A stretch of DNA of 64,000 nt from Pseudomonas paracarnis (lineage in GTDB: Bacteria > Pseudomonadota > Gammaproteobacteria > Pseudomonadales > Pseudomonadaceae). Location: assembly GCF_904063055.1 (NCBI RefSeq), contig NZ_CAJFCN010000002.1, positions 434,001 through 498,000 of the forward strand. Reading direction: 5' to 3'. The notes under the pieces were generated by a model that was not told the DNA's origin, made no database searches, and saw nothing but the letters and a program-made list of their open reading frames with translations. This document shows, piece after piece, positions 29,557 through 39,282 of the stretch; the stretch's first letter is position 1; every line of letters starts with the position of its first letter. The position numbers and the translations under genes are program-made.

Positions 29557-30733
29557 CTCTGATTCCTTCAGAAGCCTGGATACGTGCCACCCGCCAACCA
29601 CCACAGGCGGCCGCCACGGCACTGACACCGAGCACCGCCACCAGGGCCAGGCCATAATGGCGCGCCAACAGGTGGCTGGCGTACTCGCCCGGCACCTGCA
29701 CAAAAAGCTTGTTCAACGCCGCCTCAGCCAGGCCATACAGCCCAACGCTGAGCACAGCGGCAAAACCCGCGCTGTATAGCGCTTGCAGCAGCACAAACAG
29801 CAACAAGGCGGCGGTGGAAAACCCCAACAGGCGCAACACCGAGAGTTCACGGTGCTTACGCGCTACCGCCGCCAGGGTGCCCGCGAAAATCGCCGCAAAC
29901 GCCCCGGCCAACGCCAACCCGGCGATGATCCAGAACACAATCGACAGGTTGCGGCTCAACGATTGCACTTGAGCGATGGTGTGCGCCTGGGTTGAAACCA
30001 ACAGGTTCTGCCCGGCGAAATACACCCGCAACGGTTCCACATCACTGAGGCTGCGCGCGTACAGGCGAAACGCCGGGTAGATACGCTGTTCGCTCACGCT
30101 CGCCGCTTCACCGGCCCAACCCAACGCCGGCACCGCACGGCCATCGCGATAATCTTCCGCTGCCTCCAACAACGCCAGATCGGCAAACAGGCCCTCGCGA
30201 ACGAAGGCCTCCAGCGGCAACACCGCCAGCACCTGCAACCGCGTGCGCTGGGCCTCGACGCGCCCCGCCACTTGCCGCGCAAAGCTGGTTTCCAGCCAGT
30301 CACCGGGCCTTGCCGCGAGCTTTTCGGCGGCGGTATGGCTGAGCACGATCTGGTCCAGGCCGTGGGGCATCGGCAAGCCTGCCAACAACGGGTCGCCTGC
30401 GGCAGTCGGCAGCATTTCCAGGGTCAGGGTGCCCACCTGCGCCGTGGCGGCAATTTGCCGTGTGCGCGGCACAGCAAACGCCACCTCGCTGCGCTCACCC
30501 AGTTGCGCGATAAACGCCGCGCTGAATCGACCACCGCCCAATGGGATGATTTCACGGCTGGCGGGGTCGGTCTCCAAGCGTTCGGTCAAACTGCTAACCA
30601 GTCCAAATTTCAGCCCGAATAACACCAGCAATGGCGCGATAACCGCCACCAATGCCAACACAGAACAGGCCGACAACCACCCATCGTTGCGGTAGTCCTG
30701 CCACGCAAGCGAAGCAACCAGGCCGATGCGCAT
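29549..30733 (-). CDS. tagS: T6SS-associated FtsX-like ABC transporter permease TagS
   Basis: A 394-residue membrane protein with an N-terminal span (about 20-46), a large extracytoplasmic domain and three C-terminal spans (near VFWIIAGLALAGAFAAIF, LLLFVLLQALYSAGFA and YGLALVAVLGVSAVAAA). This is the topology of FtsX/MacB-type permeases. It partners the TagT ATPase. In P. aeruginosa TagT-TagS acts upstream of PpkA in signal-driven activation of the secretion system. The ATG at 30733 overlaps the tagT stop by one base. Confidence 0.87.
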   Translation of the reverse strand: MRIGLVASLAWQDYRNDGWLSACSVLALVAVIAPLLVLFGLKFGLVSSLTERLETDPASREIIPLGGGRFSAAFIAQLGERSEVAFAVPRTRQIAATAQVGTLTLEMLPTAAGDPLLAGLPMPHGLDQIVLSHTAAEKLAARPGDWLETSFARQVAGRVEAQRTRLQVLAVLPLEAFVREGLFADLALLEAAEDYRDGRAVPALGWAGEAASVSEQRIYPAFRLYARSLSDVEPLRVYFAGQNLLVSTQAHTIAQVQSLSRNLSIVFWIIAGLALAGAFAAIFAGTLAAVARKHRELSVLRLLGFSTAALLLFVLLQALYSAGFAAVLSVGLYGLAEAALNKLFVQVPGEYASHLLARHYGLALVAVLGVSAVAAACGGWRVARIQASEGIRDV

Positions 30734-31437
30734 TAGCACGCCTCCCCGAGGGTTGCGGTGACGCCGCCGTCTGGATCGCGCTGGCAACTGATACGCCGCA
30801 CCTGCAAGCCACTGGCGCGGGCCAGCGGTTCATCATGGGTGGCGATCACACAGGCCGTACGGTGTTCGCGGGCCTGGGCCAGCAGCGCCTGCATCACGCG
30901 TTCGGCGTTGAGCGGGTCCAGGGACGCCGTCGGCTCATCAGCCAGCACCAGTTGCGGCCCATGGGCCAGGGCCCGTGCACAGCTGACCCGCTGGCGTTGG
31001 CCCACCGACAACGCCGCCGGGCGCTTGGCCAACTGATCGCTGATCTGCAACTGCTCAGCCAGGCGCGCCACGCGGCCGTCATCCTGCAAGCCCAGCAGTT
31101 GGCGCGACAGCGCGATATTGCCGCGCACGTCCAGAAACCCCAGCAACCCCCCGGTCTGCGGCACATAGCCCAAGTGCTGGCTGCGTAACGCGGCCAGCGC
31201 CGATTGCCGGTCGGCACGCCACAGCGCGCCGACGTCGTGTTGGTTGAATGCAAACTGCCCCACCTGATCCGGCGCCAACACCAGCGCCAGCAGGTCGAGC
31301 AAGGTGCTCTTGCCGCAACCACTGGGGCCGACAATTGCCAGTTGTTCACCCGCGCCCAGCTGCAACGCAGGGATCACCAGGCTGTAGCGCTGGCTACCGA
31401 CGCCCCGGCTCTTGTGCACCGCGCTCAGGTTCAACAT
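30733..31437 (-). CDS. tagT: T6SS-associated ABC transporter ATPase TagT
   Basis: A 234-residue ATP-binding cassette protein. Walker A GPSGCGKST spans 37-45, the Q-loop region is near PQTGGLLG, the signature is LSVGQ (143-147), and Walker B with the catalytic Glu is LVLADEP (163-169). It powers a LolD/MacB-like complex with TagS that takes part in sensing rather than bulk export. It overlaps ppkA and tagS by one base each, giving tight translational coupling. Confidence 0.9.
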   Translation of the reverse strand: MLNLSAVHKSRGVGSQRYSLVIPALQLGAGEQLAIVGPSGCGKSTLLDLLALVLAPDQVGQFAFNQHDVGALWRADRQSALAALRSQHLGYVPQTGGLLGFLDVRGNIALSRQLLGLQDDGRVARLAEQLQISDQLAKRPAALSVGQRQRVSCARALAHGPQLVLADEPTASLDPLNAERVMQALLAQAREHRTACVIATHDEPLARASGLQVRRISCQRDPDGGVTATLGEAC

Positions 31438-34415
31438 TACGGCAGCGTCGACAGCGGCACGCGATACAACGCATCGCCCGGTTCGGCATCGCCGAAACGG
31501 ACCCAGTTGGCCACGTCGTTATGGAAGGTTTCATACAGACGGATTTTCGAATCCAGCTCGTCGATAAAGTCTTCCTGCTCGGCCACGCTCAATGACAACC
31601 ACAGGTCCTGGGTCATGTTCAGCGACTTGCTGCGGTACGGCAGGCCCTCCAGGTATTCACCGAGCAGGCCGCCGTCAGCCAGGTTGCCGCCCTTGCGCAG
31701 GGCCTGCGGGTCGCGGCTCATATAGGCCGAGGCGCTGGCGATTTCCTGGAAGAAATCCTTGGGCGAGCTTTGGGTCTTGCGCGCCGCATCCACGATCAAC
31801 TTCAACGATTGTTGCAGATCGTTGAGTTGCAGCTTGGTCAACATCACGCACACCTGGAACGCTGGCAGCGCCGGGTTGGTCAGGTCACGATCAGCGGTCC
31901 AGGCGCTGACCAATTGCGGTGCCTGGCTCGCGGTCTTGCGCCCGAGAAAGTCCATGTGCATGGCATAGCCGACGGCGGCGGACTTGTCCGCCAGGCTCGG
32001 CGCGGCACTGAGCAACGGCACGGGCTGCGGCGTGTTGCTGCGCACCTGATGCACCAGGTTGGCGAACACCGTGCCGATCTCATCGACGCGCTCACCCAGC
32101 TTGCGCACATCGCCCCCTGGCACCGGCGTGTACAGGTCGCCGATCTGCGGGTTGGCGTCGGCGGTGAGGACGCGATACTGGCTCTCGGCGCCGGCATGGG
32201 TTTTCTTGCCGGCATCGGTGCGCAGGTGCAGCGCGTAGATCTTGATCTGCTTGCCCAGCGCCGCCTGGCGCACTTCCGCTTCGTTCATCTGGGTGGCGGC
32301 GAACGGGTCGTTCTTGCGCAGCGCGCCGGCATCGGAGACCAGCAGGATGATGCGCCCGCCGTAGCCGGACCAATCCATGCCGTCCACTGCCTGCATCACC
32401 CCGGCAAACGCATCTTCGTTGAACGAGTGGCTGGACACCGTCGACGCTTTGACCTGGCGCGCCATATCCAGAAAGCGCTGCGGGTCGCGGCCTTGGTCGA
32501 GGCTGATCAGGGTCTTGGCGACATACTCAAGGCCCGGCGTTTTCTGGATGCTGCTGCGAAAGCCGACCATGCCGAAGCTGACGCTGTCCAACTCGCCACG
32601 CTCAGCAATGCGGGTTTGCAGCTCATGCACCACGTCGCGAATCTGGTCGATGTAGGGCTGCATCGACACGGTGGTGTCCACCACCAGCACCACCGCCGTG
32701 CGGAACGCGTCGGCATTGGCGCTGAGCGTCGGGCTGGCGGGTCTGGCAGCGGCGCGGCTGCCTGGGTCGATGGAGGCCACGTTGAGCAACTGCACCGGCT
32801 GGCCGTTGTCGTCGAAGCTCTCCTTGGAATCGAAGATCGGCAACAGGTAGAACTGGTTCTGCGGCACCGCGCTGGCGGTGGGTTCCAGGGCCAGGACTTG
32901 CTGGTTGTCTTCACGGTTGTTCTGCGCCTTGGCCAAGGCGCTTTTCGCTGCGGCAGGGTCGGCCAGCAGTTTTTCCACCTCACCGGGCTGGCGCAGGAAC
33001 ATCACGGGAGCCCGGCCGGAGCGCTCGGTGAACTTGAGCACCAGGCTTTGTTTCCAGTCGCTGACCTGGGAGGCTGGCAGCCAACCGTCGCTGCGACCAT
33101 CAGTGGCCGCGCCGACGCGTACCCACTGGCTGCCATCGACCTCTTTGCGCTGGTACACGTAGAGCACGGAAAACGCCGGCAGCGCTTTACCCGGCGTACT
33201 CCCGGCGTCCGCTGAAAGCTGGGCGCCGGGTTTGCTGAGTACACGCTGGAACAAGGTTTTCTTGCCTGCCATCAGCAACGGGCGCTGACCGCCATCCACT
33301 TCAGCGACAGCCACGGGCGGCGTCACCTTGGGCACCACGGCGGCTGGCGGCTTGGCCGGTTCATCGCCGCCGCTCAACCACCAGTAGCTGGCGCCACCAA
33401 TGGCCAACGCGACGGCGACTGCCACGGCGGCCAAAGCCAATACCGGCCCACGGCGCTGCTCGGACGGGGCATTGTGCTGCGTCGGCGTCACCACCGGTTG
33501 ACGCACTATTGGCTGCGGCTGCGGTTTATCCGTCGGAATGTCGATGGTGACAGGGGTCATACCCGCCAGATCAAAGCTCAATGGAATCGGCAGCGGCCGC
33601 ACCAGCGTGGCATCCGATTCATCAGCCGGCAGTTGATCCAGCGCCAACAACAACGCTGCCGCATCCGGATAACGTTCCGCCGGGTCCTTGGCCAACAACT
33701 TGCGCAGCACGCCCTGATAGCGCCCATGGTGCACAGGCAATTCCGGCAAGGGTTCGGTCAGGTGCGCCAGCGCCGTGGAAAGCGCATCGGTGCCGTTATA
33801 AGGCAGCTTGCCGACGAGGATTTCATACAGCACCACGCCCAGCGCGTAGAGGTCGGCGCGGCCATCGATCTCCTGGCCCCGCGCCTGCTCCGGGCTCATG
33901 TAGCTCGGCGTGCCCACGGCAAACCCGGCCTGGGTGAACTGGGTGCGATCGTCCAGCGACTTGGCAATCCCGAAGTCCGACAACACTGCCGTGCCATCGG
34001 CGCGAAACAGAATGTTCGCCGGCTTGACGTCGCGGTGCACCAGCCCTTGGGCATGGGCATAGCCCAGGGCCGAGGCAATCTGGCGGATCAGCGTCACGCC
34101 CTGCTCCGGGGTCAGCCCAGCAGCGATGCGCTCCTTGAGCGTGCCGTTGGGCAGGTATTCCATGGCCATGTAATACAGCTCACCGACGTTGCCGATGTCA
34201 TGGATGGTCACCGTGTGCGGGTGCGACAAGCGCGCCAGGGTCTTGCCCTCGCGCAGGAAGCGTTCGCAGAAACTCGGGTCGGCCGCCAGCGCCGCCGCCA
34301 TCACCTTCAACGCCACCTTGCGCTCCAACGAGCGCTGGGTCGCCAGGTACACGCTGGCCATGGCGCCTTCGCCAATCTCGCCTTCGATGTCATAACCTGG
34401 GATGACGATGTTCAT
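31437..34415 (-). CDS. ppkA: T6SS serine/threonine kinase PpkA
   Basis: A 992-residue membrane kinase. The kinase domain (about 8-260) has the glycine loop GEIGEGAMASVY, Lys37, the HRDVKPAN loop with Asp129, and DFG at 147-149. A single span lies near 324-347. The periplasmic half contains an SH3-like region (about 385-455) and a von Willebrand A domain with a DTTVS metal site (Asp580). In P. aeruginosa, PpkA phosphorylates the Fha scaffold to switch on the T6SS. It is opposed by PppA, encoded next door. Confidence 0.93.
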   Translation of the reverse strand: MNIVIPGYDIEGEIGEGAMASVYLATQRSLERKVALKVMAAALAADPSFCERFLREGKTLARLSHPHTVTIHDIGNVGELYYMAMEYLPNGTLKERIAAGLTPEQGVTLIRQIASALGYAHAQGLVHRDVKPANILFRADGTAVLSDFGIAKSLDDRTQFTQAGFAVGTPSYMSPEQARGQEIDGRADLYALGVVLYEILVGKLPYNGTDALSTALAHLTEPLPELPVHHGRYQGVLRKLLAKDPAERYPDAAALLLALDQLPADESDATLVRPLPIPLSFDLAGMTPVTIDIPTDKPQPQPIVRQPVVTPTQHNAPSEQRRGPVLALAAVAVAVALAIGGASYWWLSGGDEPAKPPAAVVPKVTPPVAVAEVDGGQRPLLMAGKKTLFQRVLSKPGAQLSADAGSTPGKALPAFSVLYVYQRKEVDGSQWVRVGAATDGRSDGWLPASQVSDWKQSLVLKFTERSGRAPVMFLRQPGEVEKLLADPAAAKSALAKAQNNREDNQQVLALEPTASAVPQNQFYLLPIFDSKESFDDNGQPVQLLNVASIDPGSRAAARPASPTLSANADAFRTAVVLVVDTTVSMQPYIDQIRDVVHELQTRIAERGELDSVSFGMVGFRSSIQKTPGLEYVAKTLISLDQGRDPQRFLDMARQVKASTVSSHSFNEDAFAGVMQAVDGMDWSGYGGRIILLVSDAGALRKNDPFAATQMNEAEVRQAALGKQIKIYALHLRTDAGKKTHAGAESQYRVLTADANPQIGDLYTPVPGGDVRKLGERVDEIGTVFANLVHQVRSNTPQPVPLLSAAPSLADKSAAVGYAMHMDFLGRKTASQAPQLVSAWTADRDLTNPALPAFQVCVMLTKLQLNDLQQSLKLIVDAARKTQSSPKDFFQEIASASAYMSRDPQALRKGGNLADGGLLGEYLEGLPYRSKSLNMTQDLWLSLSVAEQEDFIDELDSKIRLYETFHNDVANWVRFGDAEPGDALYRVPLSTLP

Positions 34416-35131
34416 GACGAGACCTTCACGACGAGGGTGGTGATGTTGTCCGGTGCGCCGCGATTTAGGCCCAAGTGCACCAGGCTGCGCACGATTTCAT
34501 CCGGTGCGTCATGGCTGAGCACCTCGCGGATTTCGTGGTCTTCGACGGTTTTGTTGAGGCCATCGCTGCACAGCAAATAGCTGTCGCCGGGAGCGATCAA
34601 CAGGTCCACCGAGGCGACGTCCAACTGGGCCTCAACGCCAATGGCGCGGGTGACGATATTGGAGCGCGGGTGGGTGCGGGCGTCGGCTTCGCTGAGCAGG
34701 CCGCTGTCTTGCAGGTCTTGCACGTAGCTGTGGTCGCGGGAAATGCTTTCCAGCACGCCGTCGCGCAAGCGGTACAGGCGGCTGTCGCCGGCCCACAGGC
34801 ACACCCCGCGCAAGCCGCGCGCGGCAAACACCACCACGGTGCTGCCCATCATGGTCACGCCACGGTTGGCGGTTTCTTCGCGCACGGCCGCGTTGATGCG
34901 CAGCAGGTCATTGCGCAGCGCCGCCGAGTATTCATCCAGAGAGCGGCCCAGCGGCACATGGCGCAGGCTGTCGACGATCAAGCTGCTGACATAGTCGCCC
35001 GCCGCGTGCCCGCCCATGCCATCGGCCACCACCCACAGGCGGTTTTCCGGCAGATCCAGAAAGGCATCTTCGTTGACTTGGCGAACCATGCCCACATGGC
35101 TTTTGCTCGCGGATTCGTACGTCACGCCCAT
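34412..35131 (-). CDS. pppA: T6SS PP2C-type phosphatase PppA
   Basis: A 239-residue Stp1/PP2C metal-dependent protein phosphatase. Metal-binding acidic residues are visible in VNEDAF (Asp22), VADGMGGH (Asp37), CSDGLNK and the C-terminal DNITTLVV. It reverses PpkA-dependent phosphorylation of Fha, switching the system off. It overlaps ppkA by 4 bases and follows tagF with no gap. Confidence 0.94.
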   Translation of the reverse strand: MGVTYESASKSHVGMVRQVNEDAFLDLPENRLWVVADGMGGHAAGDYVSSLIVDSLRHVPLGRSLDEYSAALRNDLLRINAAVREETANRGVTMMGSTVVVFAARGLRGVCLWAGDSRLYRLRDGVLESISRDHSYVQDLQDSGLLSEADARTHPRSNIVTRAIGVEAQLDVASVDLLIAPGDSYLLCSDGLNKTVEDHEIREVLSHDAPDEIVRSLVHLGLNRGAPDNITTLVVKVSS

Positions 35132-35785
35132 CTACACCACACCTTCTTGTCCGAGCAAAAACTGCGCAAAATCGCTGGCGGCAGGCAGGCCCTGGCACCG
35201 TAATAAACCGGGGGAGATACGCTGCGAGCCTCGCCCCCACCACAGGCTTGCGCCCTCGCACGCCTGTTCGGCCAGTGCGGTCATACGCTGGTGCGGCACG
35301 GTGGCTGCCACCCTTTGCAGGCCGGCGAAACGGCTGTCCACCGCCCGCGGCTCGCTGGCCGGCACACCCAACTCGTCGAGCCCGGCGTTGAAGCTTTCGA
35401 AGGTCGCGCCGCTGTCGAGGGTGCTGAGCAACAAGGTTTCAGCCTGCTCGAACCAGGCGTCCGAACCGCCCACCAGCGACGCCGGGTTGGTGTCGTGATC
35501 CAGCAAGGTCACCACCGCCAGCGGAAAGTAACGCCCGACCCGGTCAATGCTCGGCATCACCACGCCCGCCGCCGCGTCCGGCCCGCACACGCCCGGGGCC
35601 AGCACAAAGCGCCACAACGGGCTGACCAGGTACGCATTCAGCCAGTCAGCGCCGAGGCTGTTCTGGCTGGCGAGCAAACCCGCCGCCAGCCAGCTGTCCC
35701 ACGGGCCGATAAAGCTCTGCGGCAAGGCGCGGCTGACGAAGTCCCCGCGGCTGGCCAACTTGCCGTAGAAACCCAGGGCCGTCAT
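35132..35785 (-). CDS. tagF: T6SS-associated protein TagF
   Basis: A 217-residue protein of the TagF (DUF2094) family, recognisable by the N-terminal GFYGKLASRGDFVSRALP and the internal VGRYFPLAVV. In P. aeruginosa, TagF is a post-translational repressor of the H1 system, acting with Fha independently of the phosphorylation switch. The ATG at 35785 overlaps the tssM stop in an ATGA arrangement; longer reading through tssM is rejected. Confidence 0.9.
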   Translation of the reverse strand: MTALGFYGKLASRGDFVSRALPQSFIGPWDSWLAAGLLASQNSLGADWLNAYLVSPLWRFVLAPGVCGPDAAAGVVMPSIDRVGRYFPLAVVTLLDHDTNPASLVGGSDAWFEQAETLLLSTLDSGATFESFNAGLDELGVPASEPRAVDSRFAGLQRVAATVPHQRMTALAEQACEGASLWWGRGSQRISPGLLRCQGLPAASDFAQFLLGQEGVV

Positions 35786-38700
35786 AGCCGCTCCGGCAGG
35801 CTGAAGCCACTGAGCACGCGGCTCTTGAACGGGTTGAAGGCACTGTTGGCGCGCAACTCGTAGGCGATGCTCGCGCCATCGACTCGCAGGCGCAGGTTGA
35901 AACGATCCGGCGAGTTGCCTGCGGTGAGGTCTGATTGCTCCAGCAGACGGAACCAGGCCCACGGGCCGTCCAGAGTGATGCCGGAGCGACCACTGGCCGA
36001 CGGGGGCATGATGGAAATACGCACCACGCCAATGCTGCCCGGGTTCGGCCATTGCATCGCCACCGGCCGGCTCGGGCCGTGGTCGTAGCTCAATTGCTGG
36101 CCGTCCAGGTCAAGCAGAAACTGAGTGATGGTAGGGTCCATCGACACCGGCTTGAGTTCGAAACGCACGATGGGTTGGGTGCCACCGGAGCGGAAGAACG
36201 CGTCCCGAATCGACGCCGCACGCTGGAAGGTTTGCAGCACGCCAGGAGCAATCCCCAGCTTCTGCGCCGCCCCAGGTTGCCAGCGCCAGGTCTGTGCCGA
36301 TGTGTCCACATAGGGCTGCAGGTATTTGCGGAAGTAGTTGTCCATCACCCCGCCCACGCCGAAGAACTGGCCGAAGTCATCCAGGGTGGCGTCCCGCGCA
36401 CTGCCCGGCGACATCGGGTAACGCCCGGCCAACGACTGGCGATACACGTTGACCACCTCACTGACCCAGGCCGCGTTCAGCTGGTTACGCACCCCGCCCA
36501 TCATGCTGTTGGTGGTGGAATTGACCACCGACTTGACCATGCCCTGCACCAGCGGCGGCTGACGCTCGGCGTTCAGGCTGACCCGCGTGGCCGCAGCCGC
36601 CGCCTGGTTCTTGGCCTCACCGAGCAAGGCATCGCCGCTGGCACCGACCATGGCACTGACCTGCACATACAGTGCATTCATGTCCGACAGCAGGCCGTCG
36701 ATGGCCGCCGGTTCACCTTCGTTTTTGCTGACGATGCTGTTGAGTTCGGCAAAGTGCGCGGTCACGGGATCATCCGCCGGTGCCGGTGCATTCGCCGTCG
36801 GTTGCGCCTCGCCCAGCAAACTGCCGAGGCGCTCCTTGAGCTTGTCCACGCCGCCTTCCACCGGCACGCCTTTGGCGGCCAGTTGGCGTTCTTCGGCTTG
36901 CAGGTCGGTTTCCCTGGCAACCGCCACCAGCAGCTTTTTCAGCGGCGAGGTGGGACCGGAAATCACCCGCAGCACATCGGCGGCCTGTGCCACGCTGGTG
37001 ATCGGCACAAAGTCGATGTCGGCGAGCAACGCGTCCCACTGGCGCTGGTAATCCTGGAAGTACAAACGGCGCACGTCGGCGGCCAGGCTCACCACGTTCT
37101 GCTGGTCGGCCTGTTCATGGCCCAGCACCCATTGCTCTTCGGCCAGGGTGCCGGTCTGGTTCAAGCTGCTGAGCAAGAACGCCTGGCGATAGCCTTTGGC
37201 GGTAAAGAAACCACTCAACGGCTCACCCAACGGCTTGCCGCTCTTGCGGCTGAACACTAGCGCGGCATCGCGACCGGCGGCTTCGTTGAGGCGAAAGTCC
37301 GGGATACCTTCGGGCAGTTTCTGGCGCTTGACGCGGTCGTACACGCGCTGGGCTACCGGCAATTGCTGCAACTGCCGACGCAAATCGTCGATCAGCCGTG
37401 GGTCCAGGCGTGCGCTCGGCGGGTGGCGTTCGAACAGCGCCTGCAAGTGCCCGGCCAGGGCCTGACGCTGGTCGGCCGGCAGGTCGCGGGGCAGGTTGCG
37501 GTCCCAGTCCAGGGCGATCCAGGCCTTGATGAAGTCCGGGTCGTAATGCTCGGTGTCGGCGAGCATCAGGTAAGCCTTGAGGCCCTCGTAGAGAAAGTCC
37601 GAGTTACCGCCGCCGTGCAGTTGCTCTTCGATACGCGTCACCAGGCGTGGCGCGAACACGGCGATCAACAGTTTGCGGTACACGCTGGCGGACTCGGCTT
37701 CGAGCATATCGCCCTGGTACAGCCCCAGCCCTTCGGACCAGCTCGGCGAATCCCCCGCCAGGTTCTTCACCGCGTTGAGCAACGGCAGCACGGCGAGCAC
37801 TTCCCGTTGTGCCGGACTCAGGTTCTGTACGGTCTGGCCCAGGGGCGCGACCTTCTGATCGACCTGGGCGATATACGCCTGGTTGGCGCGATAGCTCACC
37901 CACCACAGGCTGCTGACCACCACCACCAGCGCGACGGTGGTCGCCAGTACGCCACGGGCGATCCACTTGCGACGGCGTTCGACCTTCGGGTTCACACCCA
38001 CCAAACCACGCTCGGCAAAGGCCACGGCGGTGAAGAGTTTTTCGATGAAGTAACTGCGCCCGGTGCCGCTCTGGCGCGCCAGGTGCTGGCGGTCCAGGTT
38101 CATGCTCTGGGCCATGGCACCGATCAGGCGGTCAATCGGGCTGCCTTCCTGGGTGCCGCTGGTGAAGTACACGCCACGCAGCAACACGCGCTCTTCAAAG
38201 GCGTTGGGTTTGAACACGCCTTCGAGGAAGTTTTGCAGGCAATCTTTCAACGCGCCGAACTGCTGCGGGAAGCCGTAGATCAGGTCGCGTCGTGCCGGGT
38301 CACGCTCCTGTTGCAGACGCTCGACCAGGCGTTCGTTGAGGCGCTGCTCCAGGCCGGCGAATTCGCTTTGCAGGTGCGCCAGCGGGCTGTCGCTGTTTTT
38401 GCCGTCGTCCAGGGCAAAGGTCATGCCCCACACCTGGGCGCGCTCTTCCTTGCTCAGGTTGTCGAAGAACTCCATGAAGCCCGGCACCAGGTCGAGCTTG
38501 GTGAGCATCAGGTAGATGGGGAAACGCACGCCCAGTTGCGTATACAGCTCCTGGATGCGCAGGCGAATCGCGGCAGCATGGGCTGCGCGCTCGGCGTCGG
38601 TGCCCAGCAGCAGATCCGAGAGGCTGATGGCGATAAAGGCACCGTCGATAGGCCGGCGCGCACGCTGCTTTTTCAGCAAGTCGAGAAAGCCCAGCCAGGC

Positions 38701-39282
38701 GGCTTTGTCCACCGTGGAGTTGCTGTCCTGGGTGGTATAGCGGCCAGCGGTGTCGAGCAATACGGCCTGGTCGGTAAACCACCAGTCGCAGTTGCGCGTC
38801 CCCCCCACGCCCCGCACCGCACCGGCGCCCAATTGCGCCGCCAGTGGGAAATGCAGCCCGGAATTGACCAGCGCGGTCGTCTTGCCCGAGCCCGGCGGGC
38901 CGATGATCACATACCACGGCAACTCGTAGAGGTTGCGGCGCTCATCGCCGCCCAGCTTGGCCTTTTTCAGGAGTGCCAGGGCTTCGTCCATGCGCTGGCG
39001 CAGCGTGGACAGCTCTTCGGCGGTCGCAACGCTGTTGGGGTCGACCGGGGTTTCTGCGGCCAGGCTGCGCATCACTTCGGCGGCCTGGCGACGGGCCTGG
39101 ATGATGCGGAACACGCGGTAGGCCACCCACAGCGCAAACACCAGCACGATCAGCGCCCAACGGCGCCCTTCGGGCACCAGCACGTCCAGCAGCGGGCCAA
39201 CAAACCAGATGATCAGGCTCAGGGCAATCAGGCCCAGCACGGGGATCACCCAGCGAATCATGAAACTGAAAAACGCCTTCAC
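35782..39282 (-). CDS. tssM: T6SS inner-membrane core protein TssM (IcmF)
   Basis: A 1,166-residue membrane protein forming the trans-envelope channel with TssJ and TssL. Two N-terminal spans (about 11-29 and 43-58) precede a cytoplasmic GTPase-like domain with an intact Walker A GPPGSGKTT (128-136) and DTAGRY. A third span near 448-470 leads to a large periplasmic domain that binds the TssJ lipoprotein. Length and domains match the family. It overlaps tssL and tagF by 4 bases each. Confidence 0.95.
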   Translation of the reverse strand: MKAFFSFMIRWVIPVLGLIALSLIIWFVGPLLDVLVPEGRRWALIVLVFALWVAYRVFRIIQARRQAAEVMRSLAAETPVDPNSVATAEELSTLRQRMDEALALLKKAKLGGDERRNLYELPWYVIIGPPGSGKTTALVNSGLHFPLAAQLGAGAVRGVGGTRNCDWWFTDQAVLLDTAGRYTTQDSNSTVDKAAWLGFLDLLKKQRARRPIDGAFIAISLSDLLLGTDAERAAHAAAIRLRIQELYTQLGVRFPIYLMLTKLDLVPGFMEFFDNLSKEERAQVWGMTFALDDGKNSDSPLAHLQSEFAGLEQRLNERLVERLQQERDPARRDLIYGFPQQFGALKDCLQNFLEGVFKPNAFEERVLLRGVYFTSGTQEGSPIDRLIGAMAQSMNLDRQHLARQSGTGRSYFIEKLFTAVAFAERGLVGVNPKVERRRKWIARGVLATTVALVVVVSSLWWVSYRANQAYIAQVDQKVAPLGQTVQNLSPAQREVLAVLPLLNAVKNLAGDSPSWSEGLGLYQGDMLEAESASVYRKLLIAVFAPRLVTRIEEQLHGGGNSDFLYEGLKAYLMLADTEHYDPDFIKAWIALDWDRNLPRDLPADQRQALAGHLQALFERHPPSARLDPRLIDDLRRQLQQLPVAQRVYDRVKRQKLPEGIPDFRLNEAAGRDAALVFSRKSGKPLGEPLSGFFTAKGYRQAFLLSSLNQTGTLAEEQWVLGHEQADQQNVVSLAADVRRLYFQDYQRQWDALLADIDFVPITSVAQAADVLRVISGPTSPLKKLLVAVARETDLQAEERQLAAKGVPVEGGVDKLKERLGSLLGEAQPTANAPAPADDPVTAHFAELNSIVSKNEGEPAAIDGLLSDMNALYVQVSAMVGASGDALLGEAKNQAAAAATRVSLNAERQPPLVQGMVKSVVNSTTNSMMGGVRNQLNAAWVSEVVNVYRQSLAGRYPMSPGSARDATLDDFGQFFGVGGVMDNYFRKYLQPYVDTSAQTWRWQPGAAQKLGIAPGVLQTFQRAASIRDAFFRSGGTQPIVRFELKPVSMDPTITQFLLDLDGQQLSYDHGPSRPVAMQWPNPGSIGVVRISIMPPSASGRSGITLDGPWAWFRLLEQSDLTAGNSPDRFNLRLRVDGASIAYELRANSAFNPFKSRVLSGFSLPERL